This document shows positions 27,038 to 38,992 of a stretch of 64,000 nucleotides of DNA, one piece after another. Location: the NCBI GenBank assembly GCA_047638395.1, contig JBLIMV010000003.1, forward strand, positions 149,918 through 213,917, in the 5' to 3' direction. The translations under genes were made by a program, and so were the position numbers. Every line of letters starts with the position of its first letter. Positions within the stretch are counted from its first letter, which is position 1. Under the pieces are notes generated by a model, which saw nothing but the letters and a program-made list of their open reading frames with translations, ran no database searches and was not told the origin of the DNA. Source of the stretch: CAXBCP01 sp047638395. Lineage in GTDB: Bacteria; Pseudomonadota; Alphaproteobacteria; MPNO01; UBA830.

Positions 27038-27682
27038 ATGAGCATGTCGGCAGCGGGATCAAACGCGCAGCGCAGCGCGATGGACAATTTCGAAGAAACG
27101 CTGATCGCCATTTTTCTGGGCCTGATGACCGTGGTGACCTTCGCCAATGTGGTCGCCCGATATGTATTCAACGATAATCTCCTCTGGGCGCTGGAAACCA
27201 CGGTGTATCTATTCGCCTGGCTGGTGCTTCTCGGCACCTGCTACGGCGTCAAAAAATCCCTGCACCTCGGCATAGATATCGTGATCGCGCGGCTCCCCGA
27301 ACGCCCGCGCAAGATTTTCGGCCTTATCGCCATCACCGCCTGTCTCGCGTTCAGCATCCTGTTGCTAATCGGCAGCTGGGATTACTGGTATCCGTTCGTG
27401 ACCAAGCGCGCCTTCCTCGAGGTAAACGACATCCCAATGCCCGGCTTCCTGCAGTTCCTCGCGGATTGGCTGAACGAAGGCGAGAAATACGAAAAAATTC
27501 CGCGGTTTATTCCCTATGCCGTGCTGCCGATCAGTATGACGCTGCTCACCTGGCGCTTCATCCAGGCAGGGATTCGCATCATGCGCGGCGAAATTCACAC
27601 CATCATCGCCTCGCACGAAGCCGAGGAAATGCTGGAAGAAGCCGTCGCCGCCCGGGAAACCGGTCAGAAAGCGGAGGGCTGA
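27038..27682 (+). CDS. dctQ: TRAP transporter small permease DctQ
   Basis: A 214-residue membrane protein with four predicted helices (about 22-42, 55-72, 95-118, 160-180) and the DctQ motif WALETTVYLFAWLVLLGTC (about 48-66). An insertion of about 40 residues sits between helices 3 and 4. The acidic C-terminal tail is cytoplasmic. It pairs with DctM, which starts 4 bp downstream. The ATG follows GGGGGA. Confidence 0.93.
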   Translation: MSMSAAGSNAQRSAMDNFEETLIAIFLGLMTVVTFANVVARYVFNDNLLWALETTVYLFAWLVLLGTCYGVKKSLHLGIDIVIARLPERPRKIFGLIAITACLAFSILLLIGSWDYWYPFVTKRAFLEVNDIPMPGFLQFLADWLNEGEKYEKIPRFIPYAVLPISMTLLTWRFIQAGIRIMRGEIHTIIASHEAEEMLEEAVAARETGQKAEG

Positions 27683-27685
27683 GAC

Positions 27686-29050
27686 ATGGAAGTCGCTCTT
27701 CTCTTTGGCATGGTAATCGGTCTGATGGTTATCGGTGTGCCGGTTGCGATCAGTCTTGGGCTCGCCAGCGTCATCGTGCTGATGGCCTATTCGGACGGCT
27801 CGCTTGCATCGGTCGCACAGACCTTGTTTTCAGCTTTCGACGGTCATTACACACTGCTCGCTATCCCGTTCTTTATTCTCGCGTCGAGCTTCATGTCGAC
27901 CGGCGGGGTCGCGCAGCGGATCATCCGGTTTGCCATCGCCGTGGTTGGACATGTGCGCGGCGGCCTCGCAATTGCATCGGTCTTCGCCTGCATGATGTTC
28001 GCGGCCCTTTCAGGCTCCTCGCCGGCGACCGTGGTCGCCATCGGCACGATCGTCATCGCGGGTATGCGCCAGGTCGGGTACACGAAAGAATTCGCCGCCG
28101 GGGTGATCTGCAACGCCGGTACCCTCGGCATCCTCATTCCGCCGTCGATCGTGATGGTGGTCTATGCCGCCGCGACCGATGTGTCGGTCGGGCGCATGTT
28201 CCTGGCCGGCGTTATACCCGGCCTTATCGCCGGCGGGATGCTGATGATCGGCATTTATATCGCCGCGCGCGTGCGCGACCTGCCGAGACAGCCCTGGGCT
28301 GGCTGGGGCGAGCTTGCCTCCGCCGGGTTCGACGCCTTTTTCGGTCTTCTCCTGATCGTCATCATTCTGGGCGGTATTTATGGCGGCATCTTCACACCGA
28401 CCGAAGCTGCAGCCGTCGCCGCGATTTACGCTTTCCTGATTTCAAACTTCATATACCGCGACATGGGGCCGTTCGCCAAAAAGGGCCGCGGCGGACTGAT
28501 GATCGTGTGGCGGACCGTCTCGGCGCTCTGGCACGAAGACACGAAGCGCACCCTGTTCGAGGCTGGCAAGTTGACCATCATGTTGATGTTCATCATCGCC
28601 AACGCACTGATCCTGAAACACGTGCTGACCGAGGAAGGCATCCCGCAATCCATCGCCGAGGGCATGCTGGCCGCCGGCATGGGTCCGGTCATGTTCCTGA
28701 TCGTCGTGAATATCCTGTTGCTGCTCGGTGGTCAGTTCATGGAGCCGTCGGGCCTGTTGATCATTGTTGCCCCGCTGGTCTTCCCGATCGCCATGAAACT
28801 CGGCATCGATCCGATACATCTCGGCATCATCATGGTCGTCAACATGGAGATCGGCATGATTACGCCGCCGGTCGGGCTGAACCTGTTCGTGACCGCCGGG
28901 GTCGCCGGTATGTCGGTGATGAACGTGGTCAAAGCTGCCCTTCCCTGGGTCGGCATCATGTTCATCTTCCTGATCCTGGTGACCTACGTGCCGATTATCT
29001 CAACCTGGCTGCCGACCATGCTGATGGGGCCGGAGATTATTACGAAGTAG
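27686..29050 (+). CDS. dctM: TRAP transporter large permease DctM
   Basis: A 454-residue permease with 11-12 hydrophobic segments. Family motifs include ALSGSSPATVVAIGTI (about 108-123) and GIITPPVGLNLF-like GMITPPVGLNLFV (about 390). It uses a sodium gradient to import the ligand carried by DctP. An extra cytoplasmic loop with KKGRGGLMIVWRT (about 268-280) occurs in the middle. It ends 22 bp before the convergent fliJ, and a short GAGCC/GGCTC hairpin lies in that gap. Confidence 0.95.
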   Translation: MEVALLFGMVIGLMVIGVPVAISLGLASVIVLMAYSDGSLASVAQTLFSAFDGHYTLLAIPFFILASSFMSTGGVAQRIIRFAIAVVGHVRGGLAIASVFACMMFAALSGSSPATVVAIGTIVIAGMRQVGYTKEFAAGVICNAGTLGILIPPSIVMVVYAAATDVSVGRMFLAGVIPGLIAGGMLMIGIYIAARVRDLPRQPWAGWGELASAGFDAFFGLLLIVIILGGIYGGIFTPTEAAAVAAIYAFLISNFIYRDMGPFAKKGRGGLMIVWRTVSALWHEDTKRTLFEAGKLTIMLMFIIANALILKHVLTEEGIPQSIAEGMLAAGMGPVMFLIVVNILLLLGGQFMEPSGLLIIVAPLVFPIAMKLGIDPIHLGIIMVVNMEIGMITPPVGLNLFVTAGVAGMSVMNVVKAALPWVGIMFIFLILVTYVPIISTWLPTMLMGPEIITK

Positions 29051-29072
29051 GCGGAGCCGATGAGGCTCGGCG

Positions 29073-29495
29073 TTAAATCGCGCCCGACTTACGCCGGTGC
29101 ATGCCGATGCCGATTTCGTCCATCTTCACGCGTTCGCGCAATTCCTGTTTGCGGTGTTCGCGCGCGTCGCGGCTGGCCTGGGCAACCTCATAGGATTTGA
29201 GCTCCCGATAGGCATCGGCGAGGTCATCCTTGGTAGCCGAAATCTGGAGCTGCAGATCGGCAATGCTGCCGCGCAACTTTTCACGCTGAGCCATCGCGCC
29301 CGCCAGAAAAGCGCTATACGCCGTGCTGGATTCAACACTTTCGCCTGAATTGCGGCCTTCGCGTTCGATATCGGCCTGCAGCTGGCTGACTTCCTCCGAA
29401 AGACGTTCGCTGAGAATTTCCAGCTCGGTGACTTTCCGCCGCTGTTCATCGACTTTCCACTGATTGAGCTGGATCAGCCCCGGTAGTCCCTTCAT
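29073..29495 (-). CDS. fliJ: Flagellar export protein FliJ
   Basis: A 140-residue, fully helical, charged coiled-coil protein. It starts MKGLPGLIQLNQWKVDEQRR and has Arg/Glu-rich heptads to the end, as in FliJ, the stalk that links FliI to FlhA. It overlaps the end of fliI by 4 bp on the minus strand. The assignment rests on size, coiled-coil pattern and position; sequence similarity among FliJ proteins is low. Confidence 0.85.
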   Translation of the reverse strand: MKGLPGLIQLNQWKVDEQRRKVTELEILSERLSEEVSQLQADIEREGRNSGESVESSTAYSAFLAGAMAQREKLRGSIADLQLQISATKDDLADAYRELKSYEVAQASRDAREHRKQELRERVKMDEIGIGMHRRKSGAI

Positions 29496-30850
29496 TGAGT
29501 GCCTTCCCCAAGGATTTGTTCAAGCATTGTGTATCCGCTCGCTATATCCGTTCCATCAGCTTTGTCCTGACAGAGAAACGCTTCGAGCGGTTCGTGAAAT
29601 TTAATCGCCTGGTCGGTCCGCGGATCGCTGCCCGGTCGGTAGGCGCCAAGACGGATCATTTCTTCCATATCGTCATAGGCTGACATCAATGTCCGTGCGC
29701 GCATAATCAGGTCCCGCTCGCGGGGGTCATTACAGGCGGGCATGGTCCGCGAAATACTGCGCAGCACATTGATCGCAGGATAACGCCCCCGTTCGGCGAT
29801 GCCGCGTTCGAGCACAATATGACCGTCGATGATCGATCGCACCGCATCGGCAATCGGCTCGTCATGGTCGTCGCCTTCCACCAGGACGGTGAAGAGCCCT
29901 GTAATGGTGCCCTCTCCCGCGCCCGGCCCTGCCCGCTCGAGCAATTTCGGCAGTTCCGCAAATACAGTCGGTGTGTAGCCCTTGCTCGCTGGCGGCTCAC
30001 CGGCGGAGAGGCCGATTTCGCGCTGCGCTGTGGCAAACCGGGTCACGCTGTCGATCATGCACAGCACGTCTTTGCCCTGGTCGCGGAAATATTCCGCAAT
30101 CGCCAGCGTCTCGAACGCCGCCTGGCGCCTCATCAGAGGCGATTCATCAGATGTCGCAACGACAACGACGCTACGTGCGAGCCCTTCTTCGCCCAGACTT
30201 TCGGCGAGAAACTCCTTCACTTCGCGGCCGCGTTCGCCGACCAGGCCGATTACGTTCACATCCGCCGATGTATATTTGGCAAGCATCGACAGCAGGACGG
30301 ATTTCCCGACGCCGGAGCCCGCAAAAATACCCATCCGCTGCCCACGGCAGCAGGTGGTAAAGGTGTTGATGGCACGCACGCCAAGATCGATCTTGTCGCC
30401 AACCAGTGCGCGCGTATGGGCCGGTGGCGGCGACGCCCGCAACGGATACGCCATACAGCCCTCACCGAGCGGCCCAAGACCGTCGACGGGTTCGCCCATG
30501 GCATTCACGACGCGGCCGAGCCAGCTATTGTCCGGCCGGATCGCAGTCTGTGCCGGCAGGATTTTCGCCTTGCAACCGGGCCCGATACCCTCAAGCGAAT
30601 GAAACGGCATGGCCAGCGCCTTGCCATCGCGGAAGCCGATCACTTCGCACAGTACATCTCGGCCGTTTCGGGCGCTGACCGCGCAGCGATCGCCGACACT
30701 GAGCGATTGCGGCACACCGGCGACCTCCACCAGCATGCCCTGAACGGCGGAAATCCGCCCGTAAACCACCCGATCATCGAGTTGTTCTATTTCGTTAACG
30801 ATCGCAGAAAATATCTGCCCCGGATCCGGTTGCGCGCTCTGTGCTAGCAA
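29492..30850 (-). CDS. fliI: Flagellum-specific ATPase FliI
   Basis: A 452-residue ATPase of the flagellar type III export apparatus, related to the F1 beta subunit. Walker A is GIFAGSGVGKS (about 172-182), and the catalytic region GLVGERGREVKEF and LCMIDSVTRFA (Walker B) are present. The only plausible start is TTG at 30850, with no strong ribosome site. It is divergent from ctrA, an arrangement common in alphaproteobacteria, and is transcribed with fliJ. Confidence 0.96.
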   Translation of the reverse strand: MLAQSAQPDPGQIFSAIVNEIEQLDDRVVYGRISAVQGMLVEVAGVPQSLSVGDRCAVSARNGRDVLCEVIGFRDGKALAMPFHSLEGIGPGCKAKILPAQTAIRPDNSWLGRVVNAMGEPVDGLGPLGEGCMAYPLRASPPPAHTRALVGDKIDLGVRAINTFTTCCRGQRMGIFAGSGVGKSVLLSMLAKYTSADVNVIGLVGERGREVKEFLAESLGEEGLARSVVVVATSDESPLMRRQAAFETLAIAEYFRDQGKDVLCMIDSVTRFATAQREIGLSAGEPPASKGYTPTVFAELPKLLERAGPGAGEGTITGLFTVLVEGDDHDEPIADAVRSIIDGHIVLERGIAERGRYPAINVLRSISRTMPACNDPRERDLIMRARTLMSAYDDMEEMIRLGAYRPGSDPRTDQAIKFHEPLEAFLCQDKADGTDIASGYTMLEQILGEGTQ

Positions 30851-30949
30851 AACTGTGAAATCTCAATAAGTTAGACTGGACAAGCATCATGCAGGACCGG
30901 TATTTAAATTTGGTAAAGTAGGTAAATTGGGTTCGCGGTATACACTTTG

Positions 30950-30998
30950 TTAACCATCGGAGGGGCATTATGACCGTAGTGTTAATCAATTCGGTTAA
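30950..30998 (+). promoter_or_regulatory. CtrA half sites upstream of ctrA
   Basis: The fliI-ctrA gap holds TTAACCAT at 30950-30957, and TTAA at 30982-30985 and 30995-30998. The last two are 9 bp apart, not the consensus 7. Autoregulation of ctrA is usual in the class, so these may be weak CtrA sites; no full site is present. Confidence 0.3.
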
Positions 30999-31032
30999 GG
31001 GGCTGTTCAATCAGTCCGGGGGAATTTCATGA
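30970..31032 (+). CDS. Possible 20-codon leader peptide coupled to ctrA
   Basis: An ATG at 30970 follows a strong CGGAGGGG ribosome site (30958-30965). The frame encodes 20 residues (starting MTVVLINSVK) and its TGA overlaps the ctrA ATG as ATGA (31029-31032). The strong site and exact overlap suggest translational coupling. The ctrA gene also has its own GGGGGA site inside the leader. It is too short to judge by similarity and could be chance. Confidence 0.4.
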   Translation: MTVVLINSVKGLFNQSGGIS

Positions 31033-31757
31033 GAGTACTTCTAGTCGAAGACGACACTTCGACAGCGAAAACCATCGAAATGATGCTGAAGTCCGAAGGT
31101 TACATCTGTGACTGTACGGATCTCGGCGAAGACGGTCTCGAGATCGGGAAAATTTACGATTACGACCTGATTATTCTCGACCTCATGCTGCCTGATATGG
31201 ACGGATATGAAGTCCTGCGGCGGCTGCGGTCATCCAAGGTCAGAACGCCGATCCTCATCCTCTCGGGGCTTTCCGAACCGGATCAGAAGGTAAAGGGCCT
31301 CGGCTTCGGTGCCGACGATTACCTGACCAAGCCGTTTGACAAGGGCGAGCTGGTTGCACGTATCCAAGCGATCGTCCGCCGCTCGAAAGGCTATTCTGAA
31401 TCAATCATCCGGACCGGCAAGATCGCCGTCAACCTGGACACCCGCACCGTCGAAGTTAACGGACAGCCCCTGCATCTGACAGGCAAGGAATACGGCATCC
31501 TGGAGCTTCTTTCGCTGCGCAAGGGCACGACCCTGACGAAGGAAATGTTCCTGAACCATCTTTATGGCGGGATGGACGAGCCGGAACTGAAAATTATCGA
31601 CGTTTTTGTCTGCAAGCTGCGCAAGAAACTGTCGACCGCGACCGGTGGCGAAAACTATATCGAAACTGTGTGGGGCCGGGGCTATGTGCTGCGCGACCCG
31701 CTCGAAGAAGGTGCCGACGTTACCGCCGACGAAGAGCCGACACGGGCAACTGCCTGA
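31029..31757 (+). CDS. ctrA: Cell-cycle/motility response regulator CtrA
   Basis: A 242-residue OmpR-type regulator. The receiver domain has the acidic pair in VEDD, the phospho-acceptor Asp51 in LIILDLMLPDMDGYE and DDYLTKPFDKGEL. The winged-helix domain (about 125-230) has LHLTGKEYGILELLSLRKG and the recognition helix ELKIIDVFVCKLRKKL, diagnostic for CtrA. It is phosphorylated through ChpT (38039) and inhibited by SciP (13410). In Rhodospirillales-type bacteria it mainly controls motility and chemotaxis genes. A terminator follows. Confidence 0.97.
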   Translation: MRVLLVEDDTSTAKTIEMMLKSEGYICDCTDLGEDGLEIGKIYDYDLIILDLMLPDMDGYEVLRRLRSSKVRTPILILSGLSEPDQKVKGLGFGADDYLTKPFDKGELVARIQAIVRRSKGYSESIIRTGKIAVNLDTRTVEVNGQPLHLTGKEYGILELLSLRKGTTLTKEMFLNHLYGGMDEPELKIIDVFVCKLRKKLSTATGGENYIETVWGRGYVLRDPLEEGADVTADEEPTRATA

Positions 31758-31791
31758 TCAAAACAACACCCCACCGAATGGGTTCAAAAAG

Positions 31792-31819
31792 AAAGACCGG
31801 CATTTGCCGGTCTTTTTTT
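31792..31819 (+). terminator. Rho-independent terminator after ctrA
   Basis: An AAAGACCGGC/GCCGGTCTTT stem with a short AT loop is followed by T at 31813-31819. It ends ctrA transcription ahead of the convergent cheR. Confidence 0.92.
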
Positions 31820-31900
31820 GTGCGCTGAAAGTTCCTAAAGGTCGGAAACAGCCCGGTCTTTTGTTGATCTCAGACTGCCTGATATAAACGCGGAAAGCTG

Positions 31901-32767
31901 TTAGCGGCCGCCGGTGGCGGAAATAGGTGCCGCGCCGGCTGCGGCGGTCGCCGATGCAAGCTGGTATACGCCACGAACGCCGCTGACCGGCTGATAATCT
32001 GAAGTGATACCGATAACACTCTCTGCACCACCAAGGAAAAGCGAGGCGTCCGGCGCCGAAATATCGGACATACGGCCCAGAATTGCGCCCTTGGTGTCCT
32101 GATCGAAGTAGATCAGAACGTTGCGGCAGAAAATAATGTCGAATTTGCCGAGAACGCCGTAGCTATCCAGCAAGTTGAAGGTCTGGAAACGAACCATCTT
32201 GCGGATATCTTCCGAAATCTGCCAGGCTGTCTCCGTTTGCGTGAAATACTTCACCAGGAGCTGGATCGGCAGGCCGCGCTGAACCTCGAACTGGGAATAC
32301 GCCCCCTCTTTCGCCTTATCGACAATCTCGGTTGACAGATCCGTCGCGAGGATTTCGAACGACATATCGCCGAACTTGGCCTTGTTCTCAAGCAGCATCA
32401 TCGCGATCGTATAGGGTTCCTGCCCGCTGGAGCACGCCGCACTCCAAATCCGGATCCGGTTCTGCCCCTTCGCTTTACGTGCGGCGATCATCGGGGGCAG
32501 AACATGATCCTTCAGATTGTCGAATGGCGTCTGATCGCGAAAGAAGAACGACTCGTTGGTCGTCATAGCATCCGTGATGCGCGTCTTAAGGCTCTCATCG
32601 GCGGTCTTCTGCAACGTGCTGATCAACTCATCGATGCCGGACATGCCAAGATCCCGTGCAACCGGGGTCAACCGGCTCTCGACGAGATAAAGTTTGTCAG
32701 CCGACAACACGATCCCGGACCGGCTTTTCAGAAAATCCTTCAGGTATTCAAAATCTTGCGGGTTCAT
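31901..32767 (-). CDS. cheR: Chemotaxis protein methyltransferase CheR
   Basis: A 288-residue SAM-dependent methyltransferase that methylates receptor glutamates. The ATG at 32767 (MNPQDFEYLKDFLKSRSG) is chosen because it starts the family N-domain and begins 3 bp after cheB; a longer upstream frame overlaps cheB. The SAM site IWSAACSSGQEPYTIAM (about 107-123) and IIFCRNVLIYFD (about 200) are present. It is the last gene of cheA-W-Y-B-R. Confidence 0.95.
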   Translation of the reverse strand: MNPQDFEYLKDFLKSRSGIVLSADKLYLVESRLTPVARDLGMSGIDELISTLQKTADESLKTRITDAMTTNESFFFRDQTPFDNLKDHVLPPMIAARKAKGQNRIRIWSAACSSGQEPYTIAMMLLENKAKFGDMSFEILATDLSTEIVDKAKEGAYSQFEVQRGLPIQLLVKYFTQTETAWQISEDIRKMVRFQTFNLLDSYGVLGKFDIIFCRNVLIYFDQDTKGAILGRMSDISAPDASLFLGGAESVIGITSDYQPVSGVRGVYQLASATAAAGAAPISATGGR

Positions 32768-32769
32768 GT

Positions 32770-33912
32770 TCAGGCTCTCCGCATCAGATTTATTGCACGA
32801 GGGGCGATTTGGTCGATTGGCAGAATTTCTGCGCAAAGACCCGCATTGGCGACAGCACCGGGCATACCCCAGACGACGCTGCTTTCTTCGTCCTGCGCGA
32901 TCAGTGTCGCGCCGGTATCTACGAGTGTTTCTGACGCATCGAGGCCGTCATGGCCCATGCCGGTCAACATCAGGGCCAGGGTCGCGGAGCCAAATTCCTT
33001 CGCGACGCTTCTGAACAGCGGTTCCACCGACGGTCGGCAGTAATTTTCCGCGGGTTCCTGATTCAGCCGGATTACGTGGCCCGTGCCCGATTTCTCGATG
33101 TACATATGAAAATCACCAGGAGCGACATAGATTCTCCCCGCTTCCAGCGGCTCGCCGTCGATGCCCTCACCACAACGCGCATCCGCGACCTTGGACAGGT
33201 GCTCGGCGAGAATTCCGGTAAAAGCTTTCGGCATGTGCTGTGCGATGACCACCGGCAAATGATCGATATTGCCTTTCAGGCCTTCGAACACTTTGAACAG
33301 CGCCTGCGGACCGCCGGTCGAGCTGCCGATTGAAATGATTCTGGGTGGCACATTGGAGACAGAACGTTTAGCGACGGGAGCCGCGGGCTCGGCTTTCTTG
33401 TTTGCCGCCAACGGCACACTGGCAGCGCGCGGAGCCGGTCTATTCAGAGTCCTGCGCGAATGTCCGCCAAGTGCCTTTATTTTCTCGACGAGTTCGCGCT
33501 TAAAACTATCCGCAGAGTGAATTTCGTATTTCGCCGTCGGCTTGGGGATATAGTCAGCGGCCCCCATTTGCAGCGCTTCAAGGCTTATCGCGGCATTCTT
33601 TTCAGTTAATGTCGACGCCATGATGATTTTGACGTCCGGCGCTATTTCAAGAAGTTTGGGAAGCGCTGTCATGCCGTCCATAACGGGCATCTCGATATCA
33701 AGAACGACAACATCGACCGGCTGCTTGGCCAGCGCATCGATGGCCTGTTGACCATTCGACACAGACGCCACGACCTCGATGTCCGGGTCCGCTTCGAGCG
33801 TGCGCCGGAAGATTCCGCGGATAACGGCGGAGTCGTCGACAACCATGACCCCCAGACGGTCCGAGCTGTCCGATTTTCCTGACGATAGGGAAGTAGCAGG
33901 TACGGCAGACAT
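32770..33912 (-). CDS. cheB: Chemotaxis methylesterase/response regulator CheB
   Basis: A 380-residue protein. The receiver domain (about 18-135) has VMVVDDSAVIR and the phospho-acceptor Asp in VVVLDIEMPVMDG. A variable Ala/Pro-rich linker lies at about 145-185. The methylesterase domain has catalytic Ser in IGSSTGGPQA, His in IAQHMPKAF and Asp in TGMGHDGLDA. It removes receptor methyl groups made by CheR. The start overlaps the cheY stop by one base. Confidence 0.97.
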   Translation of the reverse strand: MSAVPATSLSSGKSDSSDRLGVMVVDDSAVIRGIFRRTLEADPDIEVVASVSNGQQAIDALAKQPVDVVVLDIEMPVMDGMTALPKLLEIAPDVKIIMASTLTEKNAAISLEALQMGAADYIPKPTAKYEIHSADSFKRELVEKIKALGGHSRRTLNRPAPRAASVPLAANKKAEPAAPVAKRSVSNVPPRIISIGSSTGGPQALFKVFEGLKGNIDHLPVVIAQHMPKAFTGILAEHLSKVADARCGEGIDGEPLEAGRIYVAPGDFHMYIEKSGTGHVIRLNQEPAENYCRPSVEPLFRSVAKEFGSATLALMLTGMGHDGLDASETLVDTGATLIAQDEESSVVWGMPGAVANAGLCAEILPIDQIAPRAINLMRRA

Positions 33913-34277
33913 CAGATAAGTCCCGTCTGCGAAAATTTGGATTCCACGATATCGCCGTCGAACGGCTTCATGATGTATTCGTTGGCACCGGCCGTGATCG
34001 CTTCTCGGATATGGGCCTCATCGTTTTCGGTGGTACAGAACACCACCACGGGATCCTGTCCGCCGGGAAGAGTTCTCATTTTCCGCAGAAAATCTATGCC
34101 GTTCATTACCGGCATATTCCAGTCAAGCAGAACGGCATCCGGCATCTGCTCGCCGCATTTCTGCAGGGCATCCTTGCCATCCACTGCCTCAACGATCTCG
34201 AATTCGAGATCCTTCAGGATTTTTCGGGCGACCATCCTGACGACCTTTGAGTCGTCAACTACCAGACAGGATTTCAT
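33912..34277 (-). CDS. cheY: Chemotaxis response regulator CheY
   Basis: A 121-residue single receiver domain with CLVVDDSKVVR, the phospho-acceptor Asp in AVLLDWNMPVMNG, the switch Thr in VVFCTTEND and Lys in YIMKPFDGD. When phosphorylated by CheA it binds the FliM/FliN switch to change motor direction. It lies between cheW and cheB. Confidence 0.96.
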   Translation of the reverse strand: MKSCLVVDDSKVVRMVARKILKDLEFEIVEAVDGKDALQKCGEQMPDAVLLDWNMPVMNGIDFLRKMRTLPGGQDPVVVFCTTENDEAHIREAITAGANEYIMKPFDGDIVESKFSQTGLI

Positions 34278-34301
34278 TTTACTCTTTCAGACTGATAAAA
34301 T

Positions 34302-34789
34302 TTAGGCTGCTTCTTCAGCCACGTTGAACGACAGCAGCGTCGAGACATCGAGTACGACCAGCAGACCTTCTTCCAGCCGGTAGACACCCTCGCTATAGGT
34401 GCGCCACAGGGAATCCAGCGTTGCCGGATTCCGTTCGAAGTTCTTTTCAGAGACCTTAAGAACATCGCCAACATCATCGACAATCAGGCTGTACAGCTCA
34501 TGCTGATGTTCGACGACAATGCTCATCGTGCGCGCACCCTCTTCGCGTTCCGGCAATCCCATCCGAATGCGAAGATCGATCGCTGTCACGATCCGTCCCC
34601 GCAAATTCAACGAACCGGACACTTCCGGCGGCGCCAAAGGAATCGGGGTGATGCGTTGCGGCGCGAGAACATCCTGAACCTGCAGGACAGCAATGCCGCA
34701 TATCTGATCGCCGACCGATGCGGTTACGAATTCACGGGTCGCACCAGAATCCTGCCCGTCATCAGTGGCAGATTTTTTTGATGTTGCGG

Positions 34790-34793
<4 letters not shown>
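34302..34793 (-). CDS. cheW: Chemotaxis coupling protein CheW
   Basis: A 163-residue SH3-like adaptor linking receptors to CheA. The domain begins after a polar 20-residue N-terminus, with ATREFVTASVGDQICGIAVL and the signature GSLNLRGRIVTAIDLRIRMG (about 63-82). It overlaps cheA by 4 bp, showing tight coupling. Confidence 0.96.
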
Positions 34794-37897
<3,104 letters not shown>

Positions 37898-37935
37898 AAA
37901 TCGCCCCGTCCCTAACGGCTATTGCTTTATCCGGT

Positions 37936-37950
37936 AGGACACGGTGTCCT
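37936..37950. promoter_or_regulatory. Perfect palindrome upstream of cheA
   Basis: AGGACACGGTGTCCT is a 7-bp-arm palindrome with a one-base centre, 39-53 bp upstream of the cheA ATG on the minus strand. It could be an operator for the che operon or sit in its leader. No regulator is known to me for this motif here. Confidence 0.35.
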
Positions 37951-38038
37951 GCCGATGAAGCAATATCTGGCAATTTAATTAAAATCCGGTAAAGCAGTTC
38001 ACATTGAAAAATCCCGGATTTTGGCCGTTTTGTCCGCA

Positions 38039-38668
38039 TCAGCCTCCTAATACGGCGCTGAGCTTAACCTTATCAGTCTCTGTGGCCTCTACGCTCAACG
38101 TCCCGCCGGCGGCGGCGACAACCTGGCCGGTGAAATAGGTCTGGATCGACCGCGGCGTAACGGTCTCCACGGTCGTTCCTTCTGAAAGGGTCTTCAGGCT
38201 GTCTTCTTCGACACGCGCGCCCTGTCCGGCGGCAATCACCTGGACGCCGCCATTGTCGAACGACACGGTGATCTCTCCGCCCCGGGGCAACGCTTCAATC
38301 CCCATCAGCACCATGTTCATTGCCGACTTGATAATCAGCCGTGGCAACATCCGTTCACGGTCCGCCGGCCAGGTGATCGAAGATTTTTCGTGTTTTTCGA
38401 GCCGAACGGTGAGGTCTGCGGCGCTGCCGATGCCTATTTCGCCATCAGGATCGCCGCCAAGCCCATAGGCGAATCGGAAATATTGCAGCTTGCCGGATCC
38501 TTCCGAGGCGCTGTTCATCAGCAGATCGCGGATATCGTTCAGCATGTCACCGGGGTCGTCATCCAGTAACTCCATGCCATTGTTAATGGCGGTAACCGGG
38601 CTGATCAGGTCGTGGCATATGCGGGAACACAACAGTTCGAGCACCCGAAGATCGATCATGTAAGACAT
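38039..38668 (-). CDS. chpT: Histidine phosphotransferase ChpT
   Basis: A 209-residue protein of the DUF2328/ChpT family. The ATG at 38668 follows AAAGGATATTCC; a longer open frame upstream overlaps opposite-strand genes and is not used. The helical hairpin carries the phosphorylated His19 in RICHDLISPVTAINNGMELL, and the rest is a degenerate ATPase fold that does not bind ATP in the family. ChpT passes phosphate from CckA to CtrA and CpdR. It is upstream of, and on the same strand as, the che operon. Confidence 0.93.
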   Translation of the reverse strand: MSYMIDLRVLELLCSRICHDLISPVTAINNGMELLDDDPGDMLNDIRDLLMNSASEGSGKLQYFRFAYGLGGDPDGEIGIGSAADLTVRLEKHEKSSITWPADRERMLPRLIIKSAMNMVLMGIEALPRGGEITVSFDNGGVQVIAAGQGARVEEDSLKTLSEGTTVETVTPRSIQTYFTGQVVAAAGGTLSVEATETDKVKLSAVLGG

Positions 38669-38806
38669 GGAATATCCTTTTTTGCCGCCCGACTGTGACC
38701 TGTCTGCGGCTTGTGTCGGCAAATTGAATTGCCAAAGAAACCGACACGGTATTAACGAAAGCGTAATTTCCTGTAAATTGATCTCGGTAAACGGAAAGCT
38801 TGGCGA

Positions 38807-38992
38807 ATGTTTCACAATATTATTCCCGGTGCGCTCGTGCGGCATCCGTCGCAGGCGGACTGGGGTATTGGCCAGGTGCAATCGGTCGATGGCGCACGGA
38901 TTACCGTGAATTTCGAAAATGCCGGAAAGCACCTGATCAACGGCGATGTCGTCGATCTTGTAACCGTTCGGGAAGACGAACTTGATGGCTGA
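38807..38992 (+). CDS. DUF3553 domain protein
   Basis: A 61-residue protein matching DUF3553, with PGALVRHPSQADWGIGQVQS and VNFENAGK as the family core, probably a small SH3-like beta barrel. The function is unknown; the same domain occurs at the end of some UvrD-type helicases. It is divergent from chpT, and its stop overlaps the start of the formate dehydrogenase gene, suggesting co-transcription. Confidence 0.8.
   Translation: MFHNIIPGALVRHPSQADWGIGQVQSVDGARITVNFENAGKHLINGDVVDLVTVREDELDG

Noticed and set aside
27466..29076. Long 536-codon open frame in another frame over dctQ and dctM
   Set aside because: Its translation is rich in Arg, His and Asp with no domain pattern, while the overlapping frames encode clear DctQ and DctM membrane proteins.
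30982..30998. Full CtrA site before ctrA
   Set aside because: The two TTAA boxes are separated by 9 bp, not 7, so only half sites are claimed.
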